Origin: Hexactinellida sp. DTS-2022 | Taxonomy: Eukaryota > Porifera > Hexactinellida | Direction of reading: 5' to 3' | DNA length: 64,000 nt | NCBI GenBank assembly: GCA_028753945.1 | Contig: JAPNXP010000006.1 | Location: forward strand, 2,666,001 to 2,730,000 | Part shown: positions 11,930 through 22,889 of the stretch, piece after piece | How positions within the stretch are numbered: the stretch's first letter is position 1 | Layout of the letters: each line of letters opens with the position of its first letter | Position numbers and translations under genes: made by a program | The notes under the pieces: model-generated | The model's input: the letters and a program-made list of their open reading frames with translations, nothing else | Told to the model about the DNA's origin: nothing | The model's database searches: none

Positions 11930-12895
11930 AAATAGAAGCTATGTATTATAGGAATGGGGAATCATTCTTCTTTGTTCCTAATAATTTGACATTGATTGCC
12001 TCAACTGTTGCTTAAAAAGAAAAATCCAAAATTGCAGCCTGTGCCGACGCATGTTCCTTTGGTGGCACTATATTTTGTTGGTGGTTTATTGATAGTGCCT
12101 CCAAAGGAACATGCTGTCGGCGCAGGCTGCAATTTTGGATTTTTTTTCGCCAAGTCATCAACGCCCAAGGTGTGAAGAACTATTTGTTAAGATTTAACAA
12201 GTGAAATCAATATAATTATTGCAAGTTGAAACAATGGAATTAGATTCAACAGTTTTACTGAAATTGAAGTGTGAGTAAACAAAGGAAATTTGAAACTCAA
12301 TTGTGGCACAATCTAAGCCCAATTTGAAAATTCGTGGACTGTGAAAAGGTGTAGAATTTAATTCTCTATCCAAATATGTAAATTTTATGAAGCTCACTAT
12401 TTATTATTTAATGTTATGAAGTATAATTAGATTAAATAGGTGTTAAGAAAATTTGAACGGAAATCGTAACCCCAGGTGCAAATTAGACGGTCACTTCGAA
12501 CCTACATGCCAAGTTTCAGCCCTTAAGGTATAAAGGTGAGGGCAGGGTACCGTCTACGGAGAAATAATAATAATAATAAAAATAATAATAATAATAAAGG
12601 CAGTGATTCCAATACTGGCCCACTATACTATAGTATAGTCGGCACAGTAAAAATTAAGAAATATTTAGAAATATATATTTTACTAGATCAATAATAAATA
12701 AACACTGACCATCGACCATAACTAAATTGTACATTAGTTTTGTATTTAATTAGGATAATGCTCTATTCTAATCATATTTACCTTAAAGTTATTTTTAAGT
12801 TCGATCTTAATTCTTAGTGAATAGCTCTAAGTTCGATCTTAAGATGCAGTCGACTGATCTTAGTACTTAAGTTCTTAGTGAATACGTCCGCAGTT
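11930..12895 (-). repeat. MITE family Q, copy 1, split by repeat X
   Basis: 11930-12010 and 12655-12895 together match, in reverse orientation, the sequence that surrounds the P element at 31287-34952. The right end carries the CTTAAGTTCTTAGTGAATAC terminus. This copy has no P element, so it provides the empty site CATATTTACCTTAAAGTTAT near 12775. Confidence 0.75.
12014..12652. mobile_element. repeat X, copy 1, with ~128-bp hairpin
   Basis: The left part (12020-12147) is a long foldback: GCAGCCTGTGCCGACGCATG pairs with CATGCTGTCGGCGCAGGCTGC across a TTTTGTTGGT-type loop. The right end reads ATAGTCGGCACAG, so both ends share CTGTGCCGAC as a short inverted terminus. A tail-like (AAT)n stretch lies at 12560-12597. 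It interrupts MITE Q. A second copy is at 19545-20452. Confidence 0.75.
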
Positions 12896-12959
12896 ATTTC
12901 CAAACTCTTTTCCTGACTCGCCCCTTTCCTTTCTCGTGCCTCCTTTTATGCTGTCTTCT

Positions 12960-15900
12960 TTGTAGGGTATCGTTTATGAGTCCCACTTGAATTGCTTCTG
13001 ACATTATATGTGGAGTTATGAACTGCAACAAACTCTTCAGCAATTCGCGGTAGATTTTCTATACGCAAAGAGAATTGCAGCAAGGCCGTCAATAAACCAT
13101 GAACAATTTTTGGGTGTGTTTTCGAAAATTTAACAAGATTCGTTCATCAAATAATTTCTGAGCGATGCCTTATTTGACTGCCTTATTCAGATGTAGCCAC
13201 AGCTAGTGGGATTGTTGTTATTGGGTACATAATGTTCTCTCTAATAGTCCACCAGTGGGAAATTGGCCCAAAGTGGACTATTAGAGAATATGGACTATTA
13301 CAGATATAGAAATAGTTGATTTGGACAAGTAAATAAGTGGACTATTAGAAAAGTGGACTATTAGAGAAGTGGACAATTAGAGAGAACAGACTGTATTGAA
13401 ATGCCTCTCAAGATTGACCGAATTTGCAACGATAAGACCGAAGGCTTGACGATCTTCTTTCATTAGAGATAATGCTTTCGGGGTTGTTTTCTTCTTCTGG
13501 CATCCAAAGTTAAGCTTCACTTTCTTGATTGGAGAAAAATTCTTTGACGTTGCTTTCGAGTCTCTCGTTAACGAAGGCCTTGAACAAGACATTCCCAGTT
13601 TCGGAAGGATTGAGCATGTCCCTGACAATAGTTTTGTCGTTTGTCGATTTCAACACCAGTTGGTAAACATTTTGGTGGGCTTTTGTCAAAGGAATTGACA
13701 CCGTAACTTCTCAGCTGCCTCTTTAGACTCTTTACATGATCTGCATGAATTTGTTTGCCACCCTGAGTCAACTCCTTATGAGTTGAAGACGTCTTAAGGA
13801 TCAGTTTCTCCCTAAAGGTCTCCTGAAGTTTACTGTGGATATGGATGGTTCTTAATTTCTTATCCATGTATTTACAGCCTTAGTGTTGGTACTGAAAACG
13901 GAACGGAAAGGTCCAGCAAATCCTTTCGTTTCCTTATTGAACAATTCCATTATCAAGTCACCGTGAATTGATGAAAATGGCTTACCTTCGATGCTACCCC
14001 CAAAACCTTTCGCCTTCAGTTCTCCTAAAGCTGGGTGGCTTTGTTCTTCCATGGAGCGTAAGTAGACATGTTGATAGCTACAATATCTTGCGTAGTTTTG
14101 GTGGTTGAATGCGAAGACTTGATTCAGCATATCCCTCTCAGATCGGAGGTCTAGTTCTATGTTTTCTTCTCTAACGGCTGAAACCATTGCTAGCATGGAC
14201 GAGACATCTTTGAGGTAAGCAATTTTCATGCTTGCCTCAGCTCGAGTTAGATCTGAAAGTAGGTTCTCAAATCCTGATGATTTCATAACATTGTCAACTG
14301 TGCTTGAACTAAGTTGTTTTCTTAGAGCAACGAGCGAAAACAGCAATTCAGGTTCTGTGTTGGTATGGCAGGATGTAATTTCTTCGACTTTGAACCGAAC
14401 AAGAGCGTCAAAGCATTCTTTATGGACTCTCATTCTTCTATAGTAATGACATCCTTCGAACGCTTGATCTGCAGACCCCGAGGCTATTATGCCTGAATCT
14501 ACACACCACTGCTTGTAGTACACTCTACAATTATGGCGTTTGAAGAGCAACTTTTGACTCACGCGCAGTTGGTGAAATCCGCCCATTAGCAAGATTACAT
14601 CTTTATAGAGCTCCTTATTCTTCCAGAGGATATGGCACAACTTGGAATAAACCGCTTCATCAGAATGGACGTATATGTAGGGAATCTCTAAGTCTTGCAT
14701 GATGCCCAGCAGGAAATCAAGGTATTCTTTACACACCGGATAATCTGGTGCCGCTGCAGTGACTGGCAAATATTATTGGATGCACTTCTCTGTTACGAAA
14801 TTCGAGACCATTGTATTGAAGGAAGTCCAAGAGCCGATTAAAAGCAATTCTTCGCCTTTGTATTCCAACGGCAATGACCCTACAGCAGACCATGCTATTT
14901 TTTTAAAAAGTGGGTATCAAGTTCCTTGCACAAATTGCCATCAACTTTGTGATTTGTTATAAGCGAGGGTCCAACACGTCTCCCAAACTGATAAGGCGCT
15001 GGATTTGTCGGCTCATTTTCTACGCTGTCACATATATCAATCAAGTTGTCGCTCTACTTGAGACCCGATTTCTGAGATGGATTCCTTCTCCTCTTTAGTT
15101 GCAGTTGAAATAAAGTTTTGTTGGTATCGTGAGTTGTGTCGGCACCTGTCAATGTGTCTTGCTTTCCATCGTTGTTGTCTATGGTAATGTGTGTGCAGAA
15201 ACCTTTGCGATGTTGGGCAGAAGTAGCTGCCTCGAAGACACCATTCTTGGCCAGGCCAGGTTCTGAGTACTTATATCTTGATAAGATATGGTGTGATTGC
15301 ATTTGTGCAACAAATTTGCAAGCTCCTTGTTACCTGTCATTTTATAAACAACAAGCCCCATGACTGCTTGCTTTGGAGATGGCTCTCTTGTAATAAGACT
15401 CTCCAGTTGTGTGAGAACTTGTCACAGCATAGCCATATCGATTCATGTAGCCAAAATTATGCATGGTGTAGTAGATTACGTTGTAAAGAACTTGCAATGG
15501 TCCACGATCCAGCATTTCTGTCAGTTCTTCAGGATTGTTTTTGATGATCAGCAGACTTTTGCAACTTGCGTCTCACCATCCTACTGAATGACCTAGCTAG
15601 GTCATCATCTCTCAATCCAGAGCCATGTAGAGCAGCAATTGCGTATTCACATATATTTACGTCTGATGCATGTACTAATAAGCATTTCCACTCGGAAAGA
15701 AAGATATTCTATCCTCAAATTTATGGACGAATTTCTGCTTCAACGTAGCTGTATGTTCGACAGCAGGGAATGGCAGCCCCTGTTCATCACTCAATATTTT
15801 TACATCTTCTAACAGTTCGTTGAGAAGGAATGCATTCCTGTCCCGAATATTATTTCTAGTTCGGACTTGGTAACAAAAAGCTTGCAATACGTCTTGTTTC

Positions 15901-16570
15901 CTTTCTTTATTGATATCATCATCAACATCATCATCATCATCATCAACTTAAAGTGGTGCAAGAGCAAACTTGATCTAACAAGACTGGTGATAGAAAACAT
16001 CCAACGCAAAATGTCATGAGAGGGGCCACTTAAGAGAATATCTAGTCGTTTTGCTACTTGACAGAAACGATGTGATGGATCTTTCATATAAATCTCTTTC
16101 CTTTCTATGAGGCGGTAACCTGCGCTAAGAACAGAACATCGTGCAAGAGTCTTATACCGCCTACTATCATCACTGTCGCGCTTAGAGTCGCAGATAAAAC
16201 AATGGCGTTTTCCTTGGAAAAAGTTTCTTGAAGTACATGTTTCTGAAATATAAATTTCATTCTCGGTTTCAGAAATAACCAAAATTTATTGTCTGCTGAT
16301 ATCATTAGTGCCGTAGCTTTTAATGTAGCGAGTCGCGACCACTGTTACTAGCAAACTCAGTCCGACATGTTTTATGAATTTCTCCAAACGACTCTTTCGC
16401 ATCTTTAACTTTCCAAAAACTTCTGTAAAACGATGTTTAGGCTCATGGGATGGAATATTTATGCTCGCCCATGTTTCAGCGTCCAATTTAAATTGCATCC
16501 AGCCCTTTGTCCTAGATTTTGTTGGTTCTCCTTTTGTCGAATTGCACCATTGCATATAAGACAGGTACGT
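12960..16570 (-). pseudogene. uncharacterised metazoan repeat-gene family, broken and MITE-split
   Basis: The longest open piece is 13852-14769 (305 codons), with EYLDFLLGIMQDLEIPYIYV, LLMGGFHQLRVSQKLLFKRH, SADQAFEGCHYYRRMRVHKE and ECFDALVRFKVEE. Upstream, other frames give HITIDNNDGKQDTLTGADTT (15054-15302) and, near 16200, a Cys-rich segment CFICDSKRD; downstream, FSPIKKVKLNFGCQKKKT and, beyond a MITE at 13226-13395, WFIDGLAAILFAYRKSTA. I recognise this arrangement as a large family found in multiple copies in cnidarian and other invertebrate genomes and usually left unnamed, but I know no function for it and propose none. Repeated stops and frame changes mark this copy as inactive. Limits are approximate. 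Confidence 0.6.
13226..13395. mobile_element. pogo-type MITE inside the uncharacterised gene
   Basis: Ends TACATAATGTTCTCTCTAAT and the complement of TACAGTCTGTTCTCTCTAAT; both ends are TA. GTGGACTATTAGAGAA units repeat internally. It separates RHFNT from the downstream coding continuation of the host copy. Confidence 0.75.
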
Positions 16571-16673
16571 ATACAAGAATCTACCAGAATAGTGAGGTTA
16601 AATTGAAGATACTAAAGAATGTATCTTGTAGAAAAGTATGCATTTTAAATACAGTAACATTATAACGAAATAA
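16569..16673 (+). repeat. 105-bp perfect inverted repeat, left member
   Basis: Begins GTATACAAGAATCTACCAGA and ends CATTATAACGAAATAA. It is an exact reverse complement of 20640-20744, as read base by base. It abuts the start of the uncharacterised gene family copy and encloses, with its partner, the hAT element. Confidence 0.95.
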
Positions 16674-17244
16674 TTTAGAGGTAAAAGCCTCTCACAGACG
16701 AGATGGGAGTGTGATTCTTCTGATTGCACTTCCCGAATGTTTAATTTAACTAGAATTTCAATATTCAAATTATATTTCATCCAAGTGTAATAGAATTTAT
16801 TAGTGTGATTCTTCTAGTAAAAAACGTTATTGTAGGGTCCTACTATAGTTTTATACTATAAGATGCACAGTTCTAAATTTACCTATGTGTCGGACTTCCG
16901 GCCGTACGCGATGGCCTAACTAGACCATTGGGAATGGAGATTTCAAATTTTGATAGAAGATAGAGAATTTCCTGGAGATGTGCACCTCTATGCCCGATTA
17001 CTCAATTTCGTTTTCGTTCGTCAGTTAAATCGAAAATTGTGTTCTTATCCAGTGACTCTTTGAATTATCAATTGAAAATATATAGGTTGTATTCTCCTAA
17101 GGATGTTCTTTCTATTTATCAATTAAAATGAATAGGTCGCTAACCAACTCGAGGTTTTATCAACGAATATTTACATAAACCAGCCATCTTCTCCATATTG
17201 TAATTACTCTATAGTATACTTGATACTATAGAACATTGTACGAG
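16674..17244. other. AT-rich spacer
   Basis: Nothing recognised except a short G+C-richer stretch GTCGGACTTCCGGCCGTACG at about 16891. Confidence 0.4.
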
Positions 17245-17509
17245 ATTAGGGCTTACAATTCCGGACATATTTTGCAATCCCGGGATTTCGGGATTGAGGA
17301 TTATTTCTAATCCCGGGATTGACATTTTTCTAATCCCGGGATACCGGGATTAGGTAAAGAATACTCAATAGTCTTGAATCCACGGGGTTTTATAATGTTA
17401 TTATTTAGAAATTCTTAAATATCTTGAGCTATATTTTCTAATATCAGTTGCAAAACAAGCTTTAATCAGATTCTAACTAACAATTATCTGAAACGAAATA
17501 GATATGTGA

Positions 17510-19383
17510 TTATTTGTTATTATTTCTAATTAGGCAGAGCATATCTAAACTCTTGTCGCTGAGTGAACTTCTAAATTTGTTGCAAAGGTATGCACACGAT
17601 GAGAAAATCCTTTCCGCTTCCACAGAAGTAGGCTGTATTGTAAGCAGCATACGATAAATCTTCTCTAGTAAGATACCCCTTTCTCCTGTTTGTTCAGCAA
17701 TGTTTAATTCATGCTTCAGAAAAGATGATAGAGATTCATCAGATGGTTGTTGTTTTTGGGATACCTGAAGCGAAGCATCGATTGCCAATTGTAATTTCAT
17801 TGCCACGGGAAGAGTGTTTGCCTCCTGACTTGCTGAATTTGAATTAGGTATCATATCATCTACTTCATTTACGTCTATAACTTCATGTGTAGCTACTCTA
17901 GATAGTAGTGAGTAACAGAATGTCCTTACAATTCCTTTTTTTTTCAAGCTTGGCCATCGGGTTGTGTAGATATGCCATTATCACCGAAGCCTCTATGTAG
18001 CGTTCTTGAACACTCCTCTGATTTATAGCATCAATGATTCTAATATTGTATTCTGTAGCAGGATAGGTTTGAATTTCTTCAAATAAATTTTTTATCGTTG
18101 CCTCAGCAGTAATGAGATTTGCCTCTCGTCTGCATATTGCCTCCACTGCGAACTTAATCGGGTCCAAAGCTTGTACGATATTATTAATTTGTTGAAACTC
18201 CTCGTCGTATAACTTAATGTCAATATCTAGGTCAAGTAAAGCCTTGTGAATTGGTATCCTTAACTTAACGATTCTCTCTAACATGTTCAATAGAGTGCTC
18301 CAACGAGTTCTACAATCAAGTATCAGCTGCAATCCATTAGGGTGTTTCTCTTTACATAAGTCTGTAAAATTTCATTCTTGAGTGGAGACCTCTTGAAGAG
18401 TTTTACAACTCGACGAACTTTATTAACTACGTCACTGATGCTAGCATTTACAAGCAAGGGATTCTCTTGGTCCATTATAGCTAATCCATATGTATCTTCC
18501 AATTCAGAGAATATTTCATCTTCTGCATCAGATTTATCAGTTTCAATTAAATAATTAGAATTAATCTCAGATAGTGGGTTTGTTTATGATAAAATATATC
18601 ATGGATCACCAACTGAAGGCCATGGGCATAGCACAATTGATGAATTGTTGGTAATAATCGTCCAACTTTCTTCATCATTGAACAGCCATCAGTGGTAATA
18701 GCAGTAATATCTGACTGTAAATCTAGCTCAAAATCTTTCAGTTTCGATGATATTGTCTCAATACATTTCTCTGCAGAAAAACTTCCATGAATTCTAACCA
18801 ATCCCAAATTTCAGAAATATCCAACTCCGTGAACATTAAGATTCAAATACCTCCTATTTCGCATCGATGTCCATTCATCTAGGGTAATGCTGAACTTTTC
18901 ACCATTTGATTTTTTCAGGATCAAATCATGTTTAATTCTTTCAGTTACATGTAGTCCATATTTCATAACTTGTTCTCTAATAGAAGTTGCAGATTTTGGT
19001 AATGTATGACCCAGAACAGTTAGAGATTTTCTAAGGTCCTGGGATGTAATAAATATACTGAAAGGGAGTCCATCGCATGCCGTCATCCTTGCAAGTATTG
19101 CCGATAGAGTTGCATCATTGACAAATTTGTCGATAGTCTGAGTTTTAGAACGTTTGGTTTGAGTATCGTTTTCAGTTTGGGTGTTTTACGCTTTATAAGT
19201 ATATCCATTTGATGCGCTGATTTTGAGATGCACGTGCAATCCTTTTGTAGAACCACCGTCACACTTCAATATTTTGTTACAAGCTTTACATTGAGCCACC
19301 TTACCACATACAGATTTCAGGAAATGTTTCCATATTTCTGAACCTGCAAAATTTTGAAATTTATTTTTTTCAGCCATAAACAC
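17510..19383 (-). pseudogene. hAT transposase with BED finger, multiply frameshifted
   Basis: 19186-19383 holds the BED finger: SEIWKHFLK, CGKVAQCKACNKIL (two Cys), GGSTKGLHVHL (His). 18811-19086 carries the first catalytic block FSITLDEWTSMRNRRYLNLN. 18547-18807 carries ITAITTDGCSMMKKVG (second Asp) and QLCYAHGLQLVIHDIFY, the hAT C/H block. 17898-18332 is the helical insertion with RWSTLLNMLERI, and 17510-17947 contains the hATC dimerisation end LTIQPTSVEAERIFSSCAYL ... FRSSLSDKSLDMLCLIRNN. All blocks are on one strand in the correct order, but in different frames and with stops between, so the protein cannot be made. Confidence 0.9.
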
Positions 19384-19544
19384 ATATAATGTAGAATTTG
19401 TAGAAAATTTCTTAGTTATAGAAATCTATAATACTATGGGGTATAATATAAACGGAATCTTCAAAGTAATTGTTTGCTAAATTATAAATTTCTAACTATG
19501 ACCACAAAGAATATCATTGAACAATGAATCCAAAATATGTTGAT

Positions 19545-20452
19545 AAAAAAAATCAAAAATTGCAGCCTGTGCCGACGCATGTTCCTTTGGTGGCACTATA
19601 TTTTGTTGGTTGTTTATTGATAGTGCCTCCAAAGGAACATGCTGTCGGCGCAGGCTGCAATTTTTGATTTTTTTTCGACAAGTCATCAACGCCCAAGGTG
19701 TGAAGAAGCATTTGTTAATTGATCCGAGTCACAAGGAACGGTAGATAAATTTGAAGTTTGTTTCTATCTTAAACCATCTTGAGTTTGATGCCATTCATTC
19801 ATTATGTATTGATAATAAATTATATTATTAGTTATTTATATTAGCAATGTTATCCACGGTTGAGTTGAATTAAGTCAACAAATTCCTTATATTATATTAT
19901 TTAATTTAATCCATTGTATGGTAAATTAAATAGAAGCCAGCTGCAATTTATAAGTTAAATCAATTTAATTATCGCAAGTTGAATCAATAGAGTAAGATTT
20001 AACAAGTTAAATCAATATAATTAATACAAGTTGAAACAATGGAATTAGATTTAACAGTTATACTGAAACTGAAGTGTGAGTAAACAAAGAAATTTTAACC
20101 CCCATTTATGGCAGAAATAAAACTCTTTATTGAAAGTTTTCTTCTCCCATCAGACGCAGAATTTTATGGTGAATCCAAATGTGAAATAAAATTTGGGGGT
20201 TTAGTAAAACATATTTTGTGTTATGGACCAAACAAATTTGAAAGGTGTTAAAAATGTGTCCAAAATTTGTTAATAAAAAATCGTAACCCCAGGTGCAAAT
20301 TAGAAGGACCTTCCACATCTACATGCCAAGTTTCAGCCCTCAATGTATAAAGGTGTGGCCAGGGCACCTGCTACGGAGAAAAAATAATAATAAAGGCAGT
20401 GATTCCAATACTGGGCCACTATACTATAGTATAGTCGGCACAGTAAAAATTA
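19545..20452. mobile_element. repeat X, copy 2, with long hairpin
   Basis: The hairpin at 19546-19675 is almost the same as at 12020-12147. The 3' part (20278-20452) matches copy 1 from AACCCCAGGTGCAAATTAGA through TATAGTATAGTCGGCACAG. The middle is longer than in copy 1 and AT-rich. It is inserted in the 5' flank of the hAT element. Confidence 0.75.
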
Positions 20453-20639
20453 TCACTAATCTATATTGTTTGTCTAGAGTCTAGACTCTAGGAAACCTTC
20501 TTTGAAATCATACAAGCAAACCTGTCCCATTCTTTGGCTAAAAATTTATGCTATTGCAATTAAGTTCGGAATCCCGGGATTGAGAAAAAATCCCGGGATT
20601 GGAAATCGGGATCGGGATTAAGAAAACAAATCCCGGGAT

Positions 20640-20744
20640 TTATTTCGTTATAATGTTACTGTATTTAAAATGCATACTTTTCTACAAGATACATTCTTTA
20701 GTATCTTCAATTTAACCTCACTATTCTGGTAGATTCTTGTATAC
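20640..20744 (-). repeat. 105-bp perfect inverted repeat, right member
   Basis: Exact reverse complement of 16569-16673. It directly follows the CCCGGGAT cluster of the hAT and runs into the TA of the pogo-type MITE at 20742. Confidence 0.95.
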
Positions 20745-21246
20745 AGTGCAACCTCTATAAGTGGGGTCTCTATAAATGGGGAACCTCTATAAGCGGGGGA
20801 ATTTTGGTCCATATTCGTTCATTCCCATACAAATGATCCTCTATAAGCGGGGAAGTGTGGAATGGGGGACCTTAATTTTAAAGGAATTAGTATCCCCATA
20901 CAAAATGACCTTATAAATTGGGGAGATGGACAAATTCTAACATAATACTTATAAATTATGCTGCATTTCTAATAAATACACTCTAAAGTTCTACAGAATA
21001 AATATTTTTGATGGCTCTACTATAATGTTTTTTATGAAATGATCGGCAGTGGATCAGAATTTAACTAAATTGTCAAAATATACAAATACTGACTATAACT
21101 TACATTAATTAATGGATGTGTTATAAGTATATATTTCATAATATGACCATATGTAGTGTCTATCCATTGAAAGTTATAACTGGGGAATGGGGGCAATTCA
21201 AATTTACCCCGTCCCAAGCTCCCCCACTTATAGAGGTTGCACTGTA
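20742..21246. mobile_element. pogo/Tigger-type MITE
   Basis: Starts TACAGTGCAACCTCTATAAG and ends with the complement ...TAGAGGTTGCACTGTA. Internal repeats CTCTATAAGCGGGG occur on both sides. About 505 bp; no ORF. Confidence 0.85.
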
Positions 21247-21720
21247 CTAGTACACGTATAATGTTTTAGTAAAAGAAAACAAACGTGTTATCGTAACTAA
21301 GTTCCGCATGCATGAGTGATTATTCAATCAAAGAAGTCATAAAACAGTGGGTAGCAATTCTGCCACGGCTTATGAATATCCATGGTACCACTAATAGAGG
21401 TAGCAATTCTGACATGCAACAGGTCACAAAAAGAGGAAACAAAAGAAACAGAGTATAAGCAAAAGAACCGAAGGGGAACGGAAGAACATCAAATGACCTA
21501 AGGGGACAAAGGTCCAATTCGAAATCAGAAGAAGCTGTTGGAAACAAAGGACAAGGGGACAAGTAGGACCAAGGGAATATGCGCTTAAGAGAAAGAAAAG
21601 ATAACAAAAGAACCCTAGGAGAAACATAAAAAAAATATTGGTAAATAAAAGAATCCAACAACAATCATGGTAGCCTTCGAAAAGGCAGCTATAAATACTT
21701 CAGAAGATCAATTATTTCCG
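21247..21720. other. purine-rich spacer
   Basis: From about 21420 to 21620 the plus strand is strongly purine-rich (runs such as AAAAAGAGGAAACAAAAGAA). The antisense open frames here are a by-product of this bias. No gene recognised. Confidence 0.5.
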
Positions 21721-21732
21721 ATATTTCCAGTT

Positions 21733-22180
21733 GCTTTTTGCATTTGTCACAAAATCTCTACCGTCAAATTCAATCAAAAGGCCTTACAACTCAATATATG
21801 GATGACGAAGAGTTCGCTGTCCAAATGAGAATGCTAGCACATCTAGCGTTCGTTTCAGAAAGTGATCTAACGGACTGATTTGTCATACTTATGGCGCAGT
21901 TTCCACCAATTGCAATTGAAATAGCGGAATACTTAAATTACATAAGTAGAAGTCTCCCGGTACAAAGTAGAAGGACACAACCGTAACCAAAAAGAATCTC
22001 GAACATGTTCGTTCGCGCAATGTCCAGGACCGCGGACCAACAAAGCGGTTGAAGGGTGGTATAAAGCCTTTAAATCCTGGGTATTGTCCTCACCCGTGTT
22101 TTATAAAACTTTTGAGTGATTTGCAGAGAGAACAATCATTACAAGAGGCAAATGTAGTTAAATGGGAAGCAGGCGAAATT
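21733..22180 (+). pseudogene. MULE transposase fragment
   Basis: Translation gives CFLHLSQNLYRQIQSKGLTT, then QYMDDEEFAVQMRMLAHLAF, the GCFFHxxQ...L-R-MLxALAF block seen intact in the MULE at 27618-30081. After a stop, FVILMAQFPPIAIEIAEYLN follows, and at about 22035 a TNKAVEGWYKAFKS-like segment, the RTNNAVEGWH motif, in another frame. It is too short and broken to be functional. It belongs to a MULE subgroup related to, but not the same as, the one at 28078-29655. Confidence 0.7.
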
Positions 22181-22290
22181 TAAAGCATTTCAAAAATTAG
22201 CGAGGCGAGAAACGAGATAAAATTTCAAGCGCTTTCCTACTTACGTTGGTATAGCTTTAATTACTATTAGCGTAATAATCATTAATGTAC

Positions 22291-22382
22291 AATTATTATA
22301 GGAAATTAACGCGCCATGAAATTAACCCGAATTAGAGCAATTCGCGTTAATGTCATGGCGCGTTAATTTCCTTTAATAAGGT
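22291..22382. mobile_element. palindromic mini-element
   Basis: About 90 bp that folds on itself: GGAAATTAACGCGCCATGA and its complement around a GAATTAGAGCAATTC centre. A close relative lies at 22806-22889. Confidence 0.65.
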
Positions 22383-22394
22383 ATACCCCCGAGT

Positions 22395-22713
22395 CAGGGG
22401 TTTATCTAGGTGCCTAGCCGCCACTTTTAGGTGCCGGCCAGACATCAGTTGTGGTTCAAAAAGTGCGTGATTTTCGATTTTATTTAGGTGCCGGGTTGGC
22501 ACTTAATTAGGTGCTGGGTGTATGGTCATATTTTCTGGTCCAGAAATGATTGGATAAACAACAGTTTGTGCACCGTAGCAGTTTACCTCCTTAAAATAGT
22601 GCCGCATCATTGTATTATATTGATTTTGTATTATGGCTAATACCTCTAGGGTGCCGGAAAATCTCTACCTCCATAATAAGGTGCCAGCCACGAAAATCCT
22701 AGATAAACCCCTG
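22395..22713. mobile_element. hAT-type MITE, perfect 8-bp TSD CCCCGAGT
   Basis: Termini CAGGGGTTTATCTAGG and CCTAGATAAACCCCTG are exact complements; CCCCGAGT flanks both sides (22387-22394 and 22714-22721). 319 bp, no ORF of note; AGGTGCCGG motifs are repeated inside. Confidence 0.92.
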
Positions 22714-22719
22714 CCCCGA

Positions 22720-22806
22720 GTATATAATGTCCTAGTCTAATTATACTCATGGGTATATTATGTCCTAGCCTAATTATACTCCAGGATATATTCTGTCCTA
22801 GTCTAA
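22720..22806. repeat. short tandem repeat, ~30-bp unit
   Basis: Three imperfect units of TGTCCTAGTCTAATTATACT with TATAT linkers. Confidence 0.7.
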
Positions 22807-22889
22807 TGACCTTATTATAGGAAATTAACGCGAATTGGAGCAATTCGCGTTAATTTCATGACACGTTAATTTCCTATGATAAGGTATTC
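22806..22889. mobile_element. palindromic mini-element, second copy
   Basis: GGAAATTAACGCGAATTGG folds back on CAATTCGCGTTAATTTC; related to 22291-22382. The two copies lie ~430 bp apart. Confidence 0.65.

Larger units (their letters stand above)
17250..20639 (-). mobile_element. hAT element with CCCGGGAT-rich ends, interrupted by repeat X
   Basis: Both ends are clusters of ATCCCGGGATT motifs (17271-17355 and 20568-20638). The BED-finger hAT transposase lies between on the minus strand, and repeat X sits in its 5' flank. The exact termini and the 8-bp TSD could not be fixed. Confidence 0.6.

Noticed and set aside
21320-21664. 114-codon minus-strand ORF rich in Leu/Phe, membrane-like
   Set aside because: It mirrors a purine-rich tract on the other strand; no start context, family or conservation.
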